Below, piece by piece: positions 1 to 11,139 of a stretch of DNA of 64,000 nt. Numbering within the stretch: position 1 is the first letter of the stretch; every line of letters begins with the position of its first letter. The notes beneath the pieces were generated by a model. That model had not been told where the DNA came from, did no database searches, and saw nothing but the letters and a program-made list of their open reading frames with translations. Origin of the DNA: Cryptomeria japonica (lineage: Eukaryota > Streptophyta > Pinopsida > Cupressales > Cupressaceae); assembly GCF_030272615.1 (NCBI RefSeq), contig NC_081415.1:375487392-375551391 (forward strand). Reading direction: 5' to 3'. The translations under genes were made by a program, and so were the position numbers.

Positions 1-2900
1 ATCCTTAAAGATATAATAGAAATGTAGGGAACATAATAAATGTCATGAAAAATAAAAGAAATAATTAAATTGAAATAACAACTTAAACAAAGCAACCCAA
101 AAAACCCTTGAATGAAGGAAACAATTGTTGTAAACATAGTATATATCTTCAATGGTCGCAACATCTCATAAAAAGATAATGTTATAGTGACATGATAATT
201 TTTTCAAATGCTTAAGAATGTTCGAAATTACTGTAGACTGATGTAGAAAATTTAAAACTCAATATGAATGTAAAGATTAAGATAAATAGATCTAAAAATT
301 AGTTGTTGATAAGGGAAGATGCAAAATCATGCACAAATGAACGAACTATTGGGATTTTATTAATAAATCTAGAAACAATCATCGTTGCATGTTTTGTTAT
401 AGGAAGGTGATAGATATAATGTGGAAGGATCGATATACAACTACAATATCAAAGGATGATAACTTTTTTTATAAATGTGTATGTCTCACACTATCATCTA
501 AGTACAAAAAGTAAAAAATGATATGAAATGATATTATAAAACATGGATAACATATGAAAGATAATTATTTATACAAAAAACCACATGAACATAGAGAAAC
601 ATGAAGCCCATGTTGGCACCAAGGGAGGGAAAAATGCTCAAATATGATTAATCATCATAAAAATATGCTAGGGGATAGGGATGCTAAACGAAGGATAACA
701 AGTAGTATCAAAATTATAAGCTATGTAATTTTTAATGTTTCACATAGATATTTATCCATCAACATATCCTCCATCTCAAGCCTCCAAGGTTCAATGTCTA
801 TACCTAAGAACTTCCTCCCTATCCTTGATTTGCTTGCCATTTTTTTACAACAATGTCTCTTTTTTTACAAGATTGCATTCAATCCAAGATTAGTACAAAA
901 GACCCTTGTCCCTAGTACATACAATTTGAGGTGATTAGTCCTTGCTACCAAATGAGGAAGGAGAGACACATGAAATAGTTCTCATAATAATCTATGAGAT
1001 GAGGTATGTGCAAAATTAAACTAATCTTATAATTACAAGAAAATAAACATGAGATCAATATACTATGATGTAGTGATTTACACATGACAATTTTTTTATG
1101 AAAACTCCACACACTGAAGAAATCAAAATATTATTTGGTAATCAAAGTTTATACTTTGAAGAAAATCACTATATTGTTCAATAGTCAAAGGTTACAATAC
1201 ACTTCCAAAATCTAAGCCTTTATAGGAGCATCACCAACTAGATATCTAGAGTAATTTTGGAAACATAACAATACATACAAAACTCACTATCAAAACCTCC
1301 ATCTCAAGCATTCATTAAGTAGGAAAGACAATATATGAAACCATAAAATGGCAATTACAAACCATGAGCTAAAACCACCTCAATTGTGGTGCATAAACCT
1401 TGAGATGAACCCATAGGCTATAAATAGCGTATTCCTTCCATGTTCCATAATTTTGTCATAATCCACTCACTAACTTTGATTCTTTATTTCAGATCCATTA
1501 CCTCCTCCTATTCCTAGATGAGGTCATGCTATTTTTTGGGATTAATGGGATCTCCTAAGATATATTAGACTCCTTTCCATTTGTTTGATTGCACAATTTA
1601 GCTGAAAATTTTGTAGTAGGTTAAGGGGAGGATGTTGACTTCCTTGATAATACTTAAGCCCTTATCTTGATGTACAAAGATTGAATTATGAAAATGATGG
1701 TACAAAATATTGATGCAATTGATGTGACTAGGATAGAGTTGAGACTTGGCTTGATAGAATTTTAGCTAAGTACTCTAAGTGTAAAGACATGATGCTAATT
1801 TGTTGGTTATAGTAATGACTTGACATGTCCTTAAATACATGTTTTTAAATACACTCACATCGCTATCCTTTTTTACATATAGACTAACATATAATGATCA
1901 GTTCTAGAAAAATATAATTAAAAAAACTAGGTTACACATCTTACCTAAATAAGATTGTAAGCCTCCTATTTTACAATCTTAACTAAAATAATAAATAAGA
2001 CAATTTAAATAATAATTCAAAGCTAAATAATAAAATCACACATTATAACATCTATGCAATAAGTACATTTATTTATGCAATTAACTTCTACATAAACAAT
2101 TAACACTTGCACCAAAAGGAGCTGCAATATTTACATTGATATCAAAATATACTTTGAATATTATATCAAAAAGTACAAAATTCTAGAAATTAAAAATTAT
2201 TTTTAGCAATAATAATTTTAGAATACACATTTTTAAAAAAGTCATAAGCACTACTAATAATCAACTTATAAACTCTAACAATCAATTTATAAACTCTACT
2301 ATGATCAAATAAAATATATCTAATTAAAACATTAATTTTTTCAAATTATTATTTTATATATTGAAAAATCAAATAAGATTGCAATTTAAAAACCTAAACA
2401 ACTGTAAACCTTAATAAATAATAATTTGCTTGTCTGAAAACTCAAATGTGGTGGAGTCGAGCTAGACTCAAAAAGGATACCATTCAAGTTCTTTACTTTG
2501 CCATGTAGTAGATTTTGTCCTCGTCAAGATCAATTAATTCCCTCTAGAAAAAAGTGTAGCCTTATCAGAAGCAGCAAAAAATTCCGAGCAACATAACAAA
2601 ATCCGACACCAGAAAAGCGTGAGACACGAGGCATTTCAGGTGGGAGTTTCTCTCATATTATAACCTATCGGTTAAATATAATAAAATAATAGAAGTCATT
2701 TAAATTCTCACATTAGAGGAGAGGACCTAGAAATTGAGCACCCTAAATTTGTGATTCTTAATATCTTATGTAGAAGTTTCAAATCACTCTCAATTTTTAG
2801 GGCCACACCATCAAATATGATACTTCATAAGCATGCTGAAGTGTCCAAAAAGAAAAAAAAAGAAAGATTAGACCTAAACTTACACTAAGTCATGTTTTAA
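1..2900. other. AT-rich intergenic sequence, nothing recognised
   Basis: I see no gene, LTR pair or RNA gene here. Short open frames (for example 644-934) show no recognisable motif and no coding-like composition. Runs of A/T and short near-repeats suggest old decayed repeat sequence. Confidence 0.5.
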
Positions 2901-3009
2901 TGGTACATTAATGTGACCTCACCTGACATCACATGATTTGTTACATTCACACCAATCCACAATTGATGGTACACTTACATCGAATCTGATCACATCATAG
3001 CATGTATGG

Positions 3010-3830
3010 CCCTTCTGTAGGCACTGGCTACGCACCCGCTCCATGCCATGCCTTCTCCATGCCCCCCATGCCATGTCTACGGTTTGATTGGATGTGGCGG
3101 CTCTCTCTTTCATGCACGTCACATCAGTCTTTCCTTGTAAAACAAATTAAATGCTTTGTTTTTGTTTTTTGGAATGTTTTTTTTTCTAAATCATTTTCAT
3201 TCTAACTTGTATCTTTACAGTAAAATTATAAATAATGTAAGTAATAATATAATACAAATAATTTAAAGATATGTATATTTTTTTTAATAATATTTTAAAA
3301 GATATAAATCATAAAATTATTTAATAAAGAATTGTTTTTTGTTTAAGAGATTTTTTTTAGGGTTGAAATTAAAAGAAATTACTTTAATTTGTTTTTAATA
3401 AATTAAAGATTTTAAAAAATTTAAATATAATTTATTTATTTTTTTAAAATAATAAAACTATTTTAACTTGTCGTACCTTATTATCTTAAAATATATTAAA
3501 TATTAACTATTAAATTATAACAATGCTATTATTATTTTTTTTAAATTTAAAAATTCTTTTAACTTGTCATAATTTTATTTTAATTTGTGGCAACTTTTTT
3601 TTTTTTGATTGGTAATGGGCCAAAGCCGGTAAGGTGTACATACCCTACCCCCTTGTGGGATTTAAACTTGTGACCTCTCTTTTAAGAGCACAAATTCTCC
3701 ACCATTAGGCCAACTCAAGTTGTACGAATTTGTGGCAACTTATTATCTCAAAATATATAAATATAAAATTATAATACTTAAAATTATAAAAAATTATTAA
3801 AATTAAAATAAATGAATGTTATCATTTTTT
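3010..3830 (+). repeat. Left arm of the inverted repeat
   Basis: This pairs with 4890-5370 on the opposite strand. A short open frame on the - strand (2919-3122) and one on the + strand (5165-5398) encode similar peptides only because they lie in the two arms. They are not genes. Confidence 0.6.
3596..3726 (-). mobile_element. tRNA-derived SINE with 14-bp target-site duplication
   Basis: On the - strand the sequence has a tRNA-like Pol III promoter: an A-box-like block (GTTGGCCTAATGG, about 3702-3714) and a B-box-like block (AGTTTAAATCC, about 3658-3668). It ends in a poly-A tract, seen as the T-run at 3596-3606. The element is flanked by perfect copies of AATTTGTGGCAACT at 3582-3595 and 3727-3740, the target-site duplication expected of LINE-mediated insertion. 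Length is ~131 bp. It inserted into the left arm of the inverted repeat, so it is younger than that structure. The family name is not assigned. Confidence 0.8.
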
Positions 3831-3985
3831 TTTTAATTCTTTATCATTACAATTTTTATTGAAAAGATTATGAATACAATACAAATAAATGATTTTTATC
3901 CTTTTTTATATTATTCTTTATTAATTTTTTTAATAAAGATTATATTCTTTATTAATTAATTTTTATTAATGAGGAAGATTCTTTT

Positions 3986-4700
3986 GAATCTTATTAAGCT
4001 TTGGAGATCCTAAAATAGTAGAAATATAATTAATATCTACATAATTATGTTAGAAAATAAATTATTGAAAAGAAAAATATATAATGATTAATACTTCTTC
4101 ATCTTAATTCCTAACCCTAACCCTAACTAGGACATCGACAATAACCCTAGCCATAATCCTAACCATAACCCTAAATCATAAGCTTAATCATAAAACTAAC
4201 CCTAACCCTAATCCTCTAAGCCTAACCTCAACCATAATGTAAATCCTAACCCTAACCATAACCATATTCCTTCCTCTAAAGTTTGGAATGAATCTTATTA
4301 ATCTTTGGAGATCCCTAAAATGGTAGAAATATAATTGATATCTACATAATTATGTCAAAAATAAATTATTGAAAAGAAAAATCTATAATCGATTAATACT
4401 TCTTCATCTTAATTCCTAACCCTAACCCTAACTATGATATCAACACTAACCCTAGCCATAATCCTAGTCATAACCCTAAATCTTAAGCTTAATCATAAAA
4501 CTAACCCTAACCCTAATCATCTAAGCCTAACCTCAACCATAATGTAAATCCTAATCCTAACCATAACGATATTCCTAACCATAATTCCAAGTTGCAAGTC
4601 TAACAATAATCCTAACCTTAACCCTAAACATGTTGTAAATCCTTACCGTAGCCATGATGTAAATCCTAACCATAACCTTCTAACCCTAACCATAAGACTA
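3986..4700 (+). repeat. Tandem duplication with degenerate CCCTAA-like hexamers
   Basis: A unit of ~304 bp starts at 3986 (GAATCTTATTAA.CTTTGGAG) and repeats from 4290. Each copy holds an A/T-rich part followed by many imperfect CCCTAA, CCATAA and CCCTAAT hexamers. The hexamer is the TTAGGG type, not the TTTAGGG heptamer usual for plant telomeres, and the array is interrupted. I read it as a hexamer-based repeat in the loop of the inverted repeat rather than a telomere remnant. Confidence 0.65.
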
Positions 4701-4889
4701 ACATTAAATTTATACAAATTATTATAATTAAAATGAAAGATTGTTATGGTTTTTTATATTATTCTTTATTAATTATTTTGATTATTATAGTTTTTATTTT
4801 TACTACAAAATTATTATATTATATTGATAATATATAGTACTAATCTTGTAAAAACTATAATAATAAAAATAATTAATAAAGATTAATAT

Positions 4890-5370
4890 AAAAAAGATAA
4901 CAATCATTTATTTTAATTCATAATAATTTGTATAATTTTAATTGTTATAAGTTTATATTTAACATATTTTAAGATAATAAGTTACACAAGTTAAAATAAA
5001 TTAATGACAAGTTAAAATAATTTAATTATTTCAAAAAAATAATAAATTTATATTTAAATTTTTTTAACATCTTTAATTTATTAAAAATAAATTAAATTAA
5101 ATTAATTTTTTTTAAGTAAATAAATAATTTTATTGTAAAAGATAGAAGTTAAAATGAAAATGATTTGAAAAAAAAAAAATTCCAAAAGAACAAAAACAAA
5201 GCATTTAATTTGTTTTACGGGGAAAGAGAGGTTGAACAGACTGCAGGGACTGATGTGATGTGCATGATAGAAAGAGCCACCACTTCCAATCAAACCGTAC
5301 ACATGGCATGGGGAGCATGGAGAAGAGGGTCATTTTGTCCGCTGCGTAGCCAGTGCCCCTTCTGTACTGT
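4890..5370 (-). repeat. Right arm of the inverted repeat
   Basis: Reverse complement of the left arm. It lies ~400 bp upstream of the putative TATA box of the ENOD93-like gene, so it may belong to that gene's upstream region. Confidence 0.6.
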
Positions 5371-5769
5371 GCGTTTTACACCGTTGATTTTGCAATAAAC
5401 GATTGCGATTGACTAACACATCGCTATCATTTTGTAGGAAAGATCTGTTTTGAAGCTAGAATAGCCGCGGCCCTACAATTGCACATAAACTATTTTGAAT
5501 ATGGTACCTACGAAAAGTAGTAAACCACCATATCCAGACGATGGGTTTATAAAAAAAGAGAAAGCCTGTGTCTTGTTAACATGTAAACCATTGTATTCCT
5601 CGTACGGAGATCATTTTGAAGGGAGGGATGAGCATTATTGGTCCTGTCAAAGCAGATTTGCAGATTTAGGGAGAAAGCAAATCAGATGGCACCCACAATA
5701 CTGTAAAATGTATTCCCGATGAAGTGCTTTCCGAATGAATCCCTGGTTTTATCTTGCATCGCTTCCTTT

Positions 5770-5777
5770 ATTTATAC
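5770..5777 (+). promoter_or_regulatory. Putative TATA box of the ENOD93-like gene
   Basis: TATTTATA lies about 100 bp upstream of the start codon at 5879. That leaves room for a transcription start near 5800 and a 5' leader with no ATG before the chosen start. Position and match only. Confidence 0.4.
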
Positions 5778-5878
5778 CACGATGCTTCTTTACCTCTGCA
5801 ATTGAGTGCACCGAAGTTGTGTGGGAATTTTGTAGAACAGAATAGATTAAACTAAGCATATCAATATCATTTCCAGTT

Positions 5879-6546
5879 ATGGCTACTGCAATTAATGTAG
5901 GGGAGTGGTGGTCAGTGAGAAAGCAGGACATGGCTGTGCCATCCAATACTTCACCCCTCAACACGTTCAATACAGAGCAAAGCAGTACTCAGTACTCACA
6001 CGGTAATATTCTCCACTTATCTTCCAATTATTAGCTTCTATTTTATTTTTTCTTATGATAGCGGCGAGAGGTAAACTGGTTGTTAGGAAAGCAGGGGAAG
6101 GCTCTTCTTTACTCTAATGAACCTGGATATGTGTGTACTGTATACAGATGGAGTAAAAGCAGGGGCAAAGGTAGCCGCAATTGCATTTGTCGCATCTCCA
6201 ATCCCCGTGGTGAGTGCTGCCGATTAATAATTTTGTTTGTGCTCGAATCTCATTAATATACAACGTAATTGATTTGAATTTATTGTGATAACAGCTGATG
6301 GGAGCACGGGCCATTCCTTGGGCAAGGGCGAATCTAAACTATGCAGCTCAGGCACATATCATCTTTTTTGGTATATATATATATATACTTTCTTTTCTTT
6401 TCTTGTTATTGGGGGATGGAATTTGAGTTCACCTGAATAATATATGTATTTGGGTGGATGCAGTTAGTGGAGCAGCCTATTTCATTGTGGCAATAAAACT
6501 CCTTCAAAAAAACTGGGTCTCATGGAAGCATAGTTCTAAATGGTAG
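5879..6546 (+). CDS. ENOD93: Early nodulin-93-like protein, four exons, frameshifted C-terminus
   Basis: I derive exons 5879-6002, 6148-6209, 6295-6370 and 6464-6546. All introns are GT-AG, with phases that keep one frame and give 114 residues, close to the family's usual ~100-120. Exon 2 encodes HDGVKAGAKVAAIAF, exon 3 MGARAIPWARANLNYAAQAH and exon 4 VSGAAYFIVA. These match in order the conserved core of plant ENOD93 proteins (small, two hydrophobic segments, related to mitochondrial HIG1/respiratory-chain factors). Family members continue with ADKT; here one base appears to be missing near 6492, so the frame leaves the family after VA and ends at the TAG at 6544-6546. The other frame would give ADKT and stop at 6532-6534. 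This is either a recent mutation or a sequence error. It is the only convincing host gene here. Confidence 0.85.
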
Positions 6547-6624
6547 GAACAAATATGTGGCTGTAGCTATTCTGGTTTTAAAAGGGACCTTTCATACAGC
6601 GTGTTAGTGACAGGTCAGTCGATC

Positions 6625-6801
6625 GCAGCCGTTAATTGCAAAATCGACGGTGTAAAACACGCAACTAACACGCGTGTTAGTCAATCCGTACTGTCATTTT
6701 GGAGCTAGAATGGACACTGCAACCGTTAATTGCAAAATCGACGGTGTAAAACGCGCGACTGTGTTAGTCAATCCGTACTGTCATTTTGGAGCTAGAATAG
6801 A
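6625..6801 (+). repeat. 94-bp tandem duplication downstream of the ENOD93-like gene
   Basis: Two copies start at 6625 and 6719. Both contain CCGTTAATTGCAAAATCGAC, GGTGTAAAAC, GTTAGTCAATCCGTACTGTC and TTTTGGAGCTAGAAT. The first half is the reverse complement of 5379-5430, upstream of the gene. Copy 1 also holds a perfect 16-bp palindrome, CTAACACGCGTGTTAG (6665-6680), that copy 2 has lost. Confidence 0.75.
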
Positions 6802-7900
6802 TGCATATGTGTAGTCCAGTCATGGTTAATGGCTACGGTGTAGACACATGGATCTTAGAGAATGGGTGGATAATTTTCAAGACTGATAATACACACCAAT
6901 ATATGAGCATCAGTTCCTATCTGAATTAACCACAAAAAAATCAAGAATAATAATGGCTATAGGGGGGTGCTGCCTTGCCTTATGACATCATCTTGGTTAT
7001 AGTTATTCCTGATAGTAGAGCCTCTTTAAGGGTGGAGGGTGATGGGGCTTCTTGGGTCCAGCCGACACTGATTTGATAGTGTTTTTTCCTTGCGGGCAGA
7101 GGTGGGTGATCTTCACGCTCTGTGCATTGGTTCATTGAATGAATCATTATGCTTTGTGCTCTCTGGCTGGGCATTTTTTCTTATGATGGCTTGATAATCA
7201 TACTATCCCCTCTCTGTTACTCAGGTATGGCACATATTCGTCTGTTTGTTATGTTGTTACTGGTATGGCTGTTACTATGGATTATTGTATGGATTCTTCC
7301 TCTACTTCTTATATGGATAGGCCTATGTATGCTAACCATTTTCATGCTGTCAGGTTTACTTCTCCTTGGTTCCCTCTTGGCTGTGTTTTTTGTTCTCTGA
7401 AGGTCTTTGGACTCATGTGGTGCATAAGTGGATTGATGTTTTGGTGCTGACACTGATCTTGGTTGCATTTTTGGGATGATGTAATTGAGAATGTAGTCAG
7501 GGTATATTGGGTTGCATATGGGATATTGTAAAGGGTAGGTAGGCTTATGTTTCTGAGCAATACCGAGAGGTTTTCTTACTGGTTCTTTCCCTCAGTGCTC
7601 ATTGAACCAGACACCATGTTTTAAAAAAAAAATATATATATAATTTTAGTGGATCATCCACTTTTAAATTAGCAACACAATTAACTCCCTTTCTTTTTTC
7701 CTTTCAGTTTTTTCTTCTTGTCAACTGATTCATGATTTTTGGTTGTCTTTATCCCGAGTCAATGTACTCCCCTGTCCAGCAAACAGAGCAAGCACTTACA
7801 AGAATAGGTGGAGCAGCATAAGAATTACCGGCATGAAGGCTGAGCTGCAACGAAACCATTGAGAACACAGCCGAAGGAAACACCACGGGAGCAGACCCCC
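6802..7900. other. No gene recognised
   Basis: Several overlapping open frames near 7149-7560 occur on both strands. One (7149-7400 +) is very hydrophobic, but it overlaps two other frames equally free of stops and has no family I recognise. An A-run followed by an AT repeat at 7621-7641 might be the tail of a retroposed sequence. Confidence 0.4.
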
Positions 7901-10079
7901 AAAGCATAATTCACCGCCACGTCAGAAATGCTATTAGATTTGTAATTAACCTGCATATTATCTTCAGATGATTGGATTTCAGTATGCCGATTGACCAAGC
8001 CTCTTTTAGGATCATAATTAATACGGAGAATAGACTACAAGATGATGGTATGGAGGGAGAAGTTCACACAGGGCATTAGAGTTTCAATTTATAGGAGAAG
8101 AAAAATGTTAGAGAAGGAAACCATGCATCAAAATCTCCAAACGAAATAAGGGACAATTTGCCTAATGGTATGAATAATGACATTGTGCCGTGGCGAAAGT
8201 CCAAAAAGTGCCGATCTTCAAGACGAAACTTACAGAAAAAGAGCAAGGATACTTGAGAAAGTACTGCAGGTTATGGGCATGAGGGCACAGCCAGAAAGTG
8301 TGCTTAATAGACTTCTTTTTAGTGTAGAACGGGCAAACAGGGGAAAATGAAGGAAACTCCTCACCAATAGACAGTTTAACAAGCACGGGAAAATGAAGGA
8401 AAACTCCTCACCAATAGGCAGTTTAATATGGAGAACTTTCCAAGTCATCAAGTGGGATTGAATGCCCTATTTTAGACCTTTAAATTTTTAGGCTATCAAA
8501 TTTCATTTTCATTAAGGTTAAGACGAGGAGCTAAGGAAAGTGGGGATGAACTTCCTAGAAATGGTTTTGAGAGGGAAGAAAAAAAAGCTTCTCTTGTTGG
8601 GTCATTTTTAAGTTTTAAGAAAGTTATTATGGTAAGGTGTGGACAACAAATAAGATAGTTTGAGAGTAACAATTTGTTGAATTTTTAGAAGAGGAATATT
8701 ATTTGAAGGGACAAAGATTGAATTGAGATTTGAGTTATCATCATCATTTTCTCTTAAATTTGATGGAGTCATTCAAATCAGAAAAAAATTGATTTCATTC
8801 TTAAAAATATGAGTGGTGTGTTTTTTAATTAAGTAGTTCCACTAGATGGAAAAGGAGGCAAAACTTAGGTCATAATTTAAGTTTTATCTTACCATGATAG
8901 CCTTTTTAAAGTAATCTAAGAAGTAGTTTGAATGGAGTTAAAAGGGGCAAATCCACATGTTTTGAAAAATGGGATAAAAAAGATTGTCCTTCCAATTGAC
9001 CAAGTCTCAAGAGCGTCTAACAATACCAACTTGAATACAATGAAAAGCTAAATGTTTCCAAGGAGATTCACCATCCAAGGCCTTTACAATCCATTTAGTT
9101 GTAAGACAATTTTTTTAAGCATATGGATTAATATTTTTGAATGCTCATCTCTCTTTTGTCTAAATACAATGAATCCATGAAGTAGCAAGAAGTCCTTTCT
9201 TGTTTTCACAATTAACCCACTTGAAGCTCCTTTTCAACTAGGTCAACTAATTATAACAATGTTTAGAGGGAAGCCAATAGGAAGAGATTTAAATATGATT
9301 GTCTAGAGGAGGATTTTGTTAGTTACTTGTATTTGTCCAACCATAGATAAATATTAGTTGCTCAAATTTAGGAGTTCGTATTTAATTTTGGGCATGAACC
9401 ATTTCTACATTTCTTCAAGAGAGACTCCAATGCTAAAGGAATCCCAAGGTATCTAGTGATGATTTCATGTTCCACTTCATGCCATTCTCTAGGGATCCAA
9501 GGTGGTTGAAAGTTAGCATGACTTGGATTATAGATAAAAAAAATTACATTGGCAATTTAGAGCTTGAAATAATAGAAAAAAAGATCCGATATGTCAAGTG
9601 TGTGAGTCACTTCATCAGTTGAATTTTGAATAAATAGTATGCTATCATCAAGAAAGTGAAAGTTGATGGCTTTAGCATTTTTCATATCAAGATACCTAAA
9701 ATAATCTTGATAGAGGACACATGTTGAAAAAAATCTTCAAGAGAATCAACCACATGGACATACAATTCAATGACATAGAGAGACAGTCTTTGCGAATGTG
9801 TTTTCTTAAGAGGAATTAGGAGATAATTCCACTAATAACAACTTTGGCATTAGCATCCACAAATAACATATTGATTTGATCACATATTTTACGGCAAAAA
9901 ATCAAGCCATTTTAACATTTTAAGAGTGAATGGTCAATAGATGGAGTCATAGACTTTATAAAAATCAAGTTTTATAATTAGAGCATCTTGGAAGTTTTTT
10001 ATGCCCATTGAGTTGTTTCCCAAGAAAGAACTAAATTGATTAGGATAAATCAACCTCATAAGAAGCCAATATTTGGGTA
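7900..10079 (-). mobile_element. L1-type LINE remnant (RT and zf-RVT region), decayed
   Basis: Read on the - strand, conserved pieces appear in the expected order. About 9990-9921 gives KLDFYKVYDS, the KLDFEKAYDR-type RT block, followed by a stop where tryptophan is usual. About 9668-9630 gives NFHFLDDSILF, the FADD-type catalytic block with the two aspartates kept. Near 8450-8160 is the C-terminal zinc-binding module (CPFYTKKKSIKHTFWLCPHA). Stops and frameshifts separate all of these. Low-coordinate sequence to ~7900 may be its 3' end. The element was interrupted at 10,080 by the LTR element that follows. It lacks function now. Confidence 0.7.
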
Positions 10080-10084
10080 AAGGA

Positions 10085-10952
10085 TGTTAGATACTAGGTT
10101 AGTCCCAAAGACACTGAGAGGGGGTGGGGGGGTGAATCAGTGTCTAACCGGAGATGACAGATTTAAACTTGTTTGCAACTTTATAACCCAAATTAATATA
10201 CTGGTAAGCAAATAATAATGCAGTAAAGAGAAACAAAAGAATAAGCATCAATGCACACCATAACACATATTTTTGGCTAGGAAACCCGATAGGGGAAAAA
10301 CCTCAGTGGGATTTGTGACCCACAATATTTACTCACTGGCCAATATCAATAAATATTACTTAGTACAATAGGGGCCTGCACATGCAGGAAGGCCAACTGC
10401 CTAGAGAGCTCACTGCTCAACAACAAAATGGAGTCCCACTGACTACAATTGGATGGTTAAATCCAATGACAATGTACTGCTCAAAATGGCATCTGCAATG
10501 TTGGACTCAGTACCGGTTTAAGCTCTATCTGATACCTCTGCCATAAACCTTGCTTCGCTATGCTCTGCTCTTATTCGCTCATAAGATAATTACATCAAAA
10601 TGCATATACAATTATTCGCTCTCATATACCGCTTACATACATACCTAATTACATTTCAAAATGACCTACAAGATCTCATACATATATGAGTCTTTACAAT
10701 ACATCATGTCGGCTATACAAATATATTTACAATACAATACATTCCACATAAACAATATTATTTCCAAGTCGGCTTAGACTGCTGGTATAATTTGTTGCCA
10801 GTGTAACTGGATGCCGGTGTGAATAACCTTTGTTGTAACTGCTGGTGTTGGTAGGTGAAATTTATTGCCGGTATAGCCTGAGAACCATGTTACCAGTTGG
10901 TTGCCATCAATGACAACATCAACCATTCTCATCTGAGTGTATAATGCCAGCA
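10085..10952 (-). repeat. 3' LTR of the gag/extra-ORF element
   Basis: 868 bp, aligned end to end with 18,124-18,992. It begins on the + strand with TGTTAGATACTAGG and ends GCCAGCA. Confidence 0.85.
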
Positions 10953-10966
10953 ATCTCCCCTTTTGG
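10953..10966 (-). promoter_or_regulatory. Polypurine tract
   Basis: On the - strand it reads CCAAAAGGGGAGAT and directly abuts the 3' LTR, as needed to prime second-strand synthesis. Confidence 0.75.
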
Positions 10967-11139
10967 CATTGATGGCAACACTCATGAGAAAATTCCAAAA
11001 ACTGATATCCAAAATGAAGTCCAAAAACTGATAGTGCTCCCCCTGAGCAAATGATCTCCTTCTGTACATTTTTCTCAATACACTACTCCCCCTTTGACAT
11101 TAATGACAAAGGATGTCAAAAGTATCAAAAAATCAAAAT

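Larger units (their letters stand above)
3010..5370. mobile_element. Long inverted-repeat (foldback-like) element
   Basis: The left arm (about 3010-3830) and right arm (about 4890-5370) are reverse complements of each other with mismatches. The outer ~230 bp match best: each carries the GGCACTGGCTACGCA block, CCATGCCATG, ACGGTTTGATTGGA, CATGCAC.TCACATCAGT and TTTGTTTTTGTT in the same order. The A/T-rich inner parts also pair. The left arm is longer because it holds a SINE and a partial duplication. No transposase is visible in the loop, so this would be a non-autonomous foldback/MITE-like or Mutator-like derivative. The family is not identified and I could not find a clean target-site duplication. 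Confidence 0.6.

Noticed and set aside
4100-4690. Telomere remnant
   Set aside because: Hexamers are degenerate, interrupted by A/T-rich sequence and part of a ~304-bp duplicated unit; a plant telomere would be TTTAGGG.
2919-5398. Two similar small proteins on opposite strands (2919-3122 and 5165-5398)
   Set aside because: They are translations of the two arms of the inverted repeat, not a gene family.
5495-5722. 75-residue open frame upstream of the ENOD93-like gene
   Set aside because: Contains some cysteines and aromatic residues but no recognised motif, and lies in the likely promoter region of the gene.
5879-6546. ENOD93 gene as a certain Pack-MULE capture
   Set aside because: Only ~50-bp inverted flanks and no TSD or transposase were found; kept as a question in the findings.
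7149-7400. Hydrophobic open frame resembling a membrane protein
   Set aside because: Overlaps other equally open frames on both strands, no family resemblance, no splice or promoter context.
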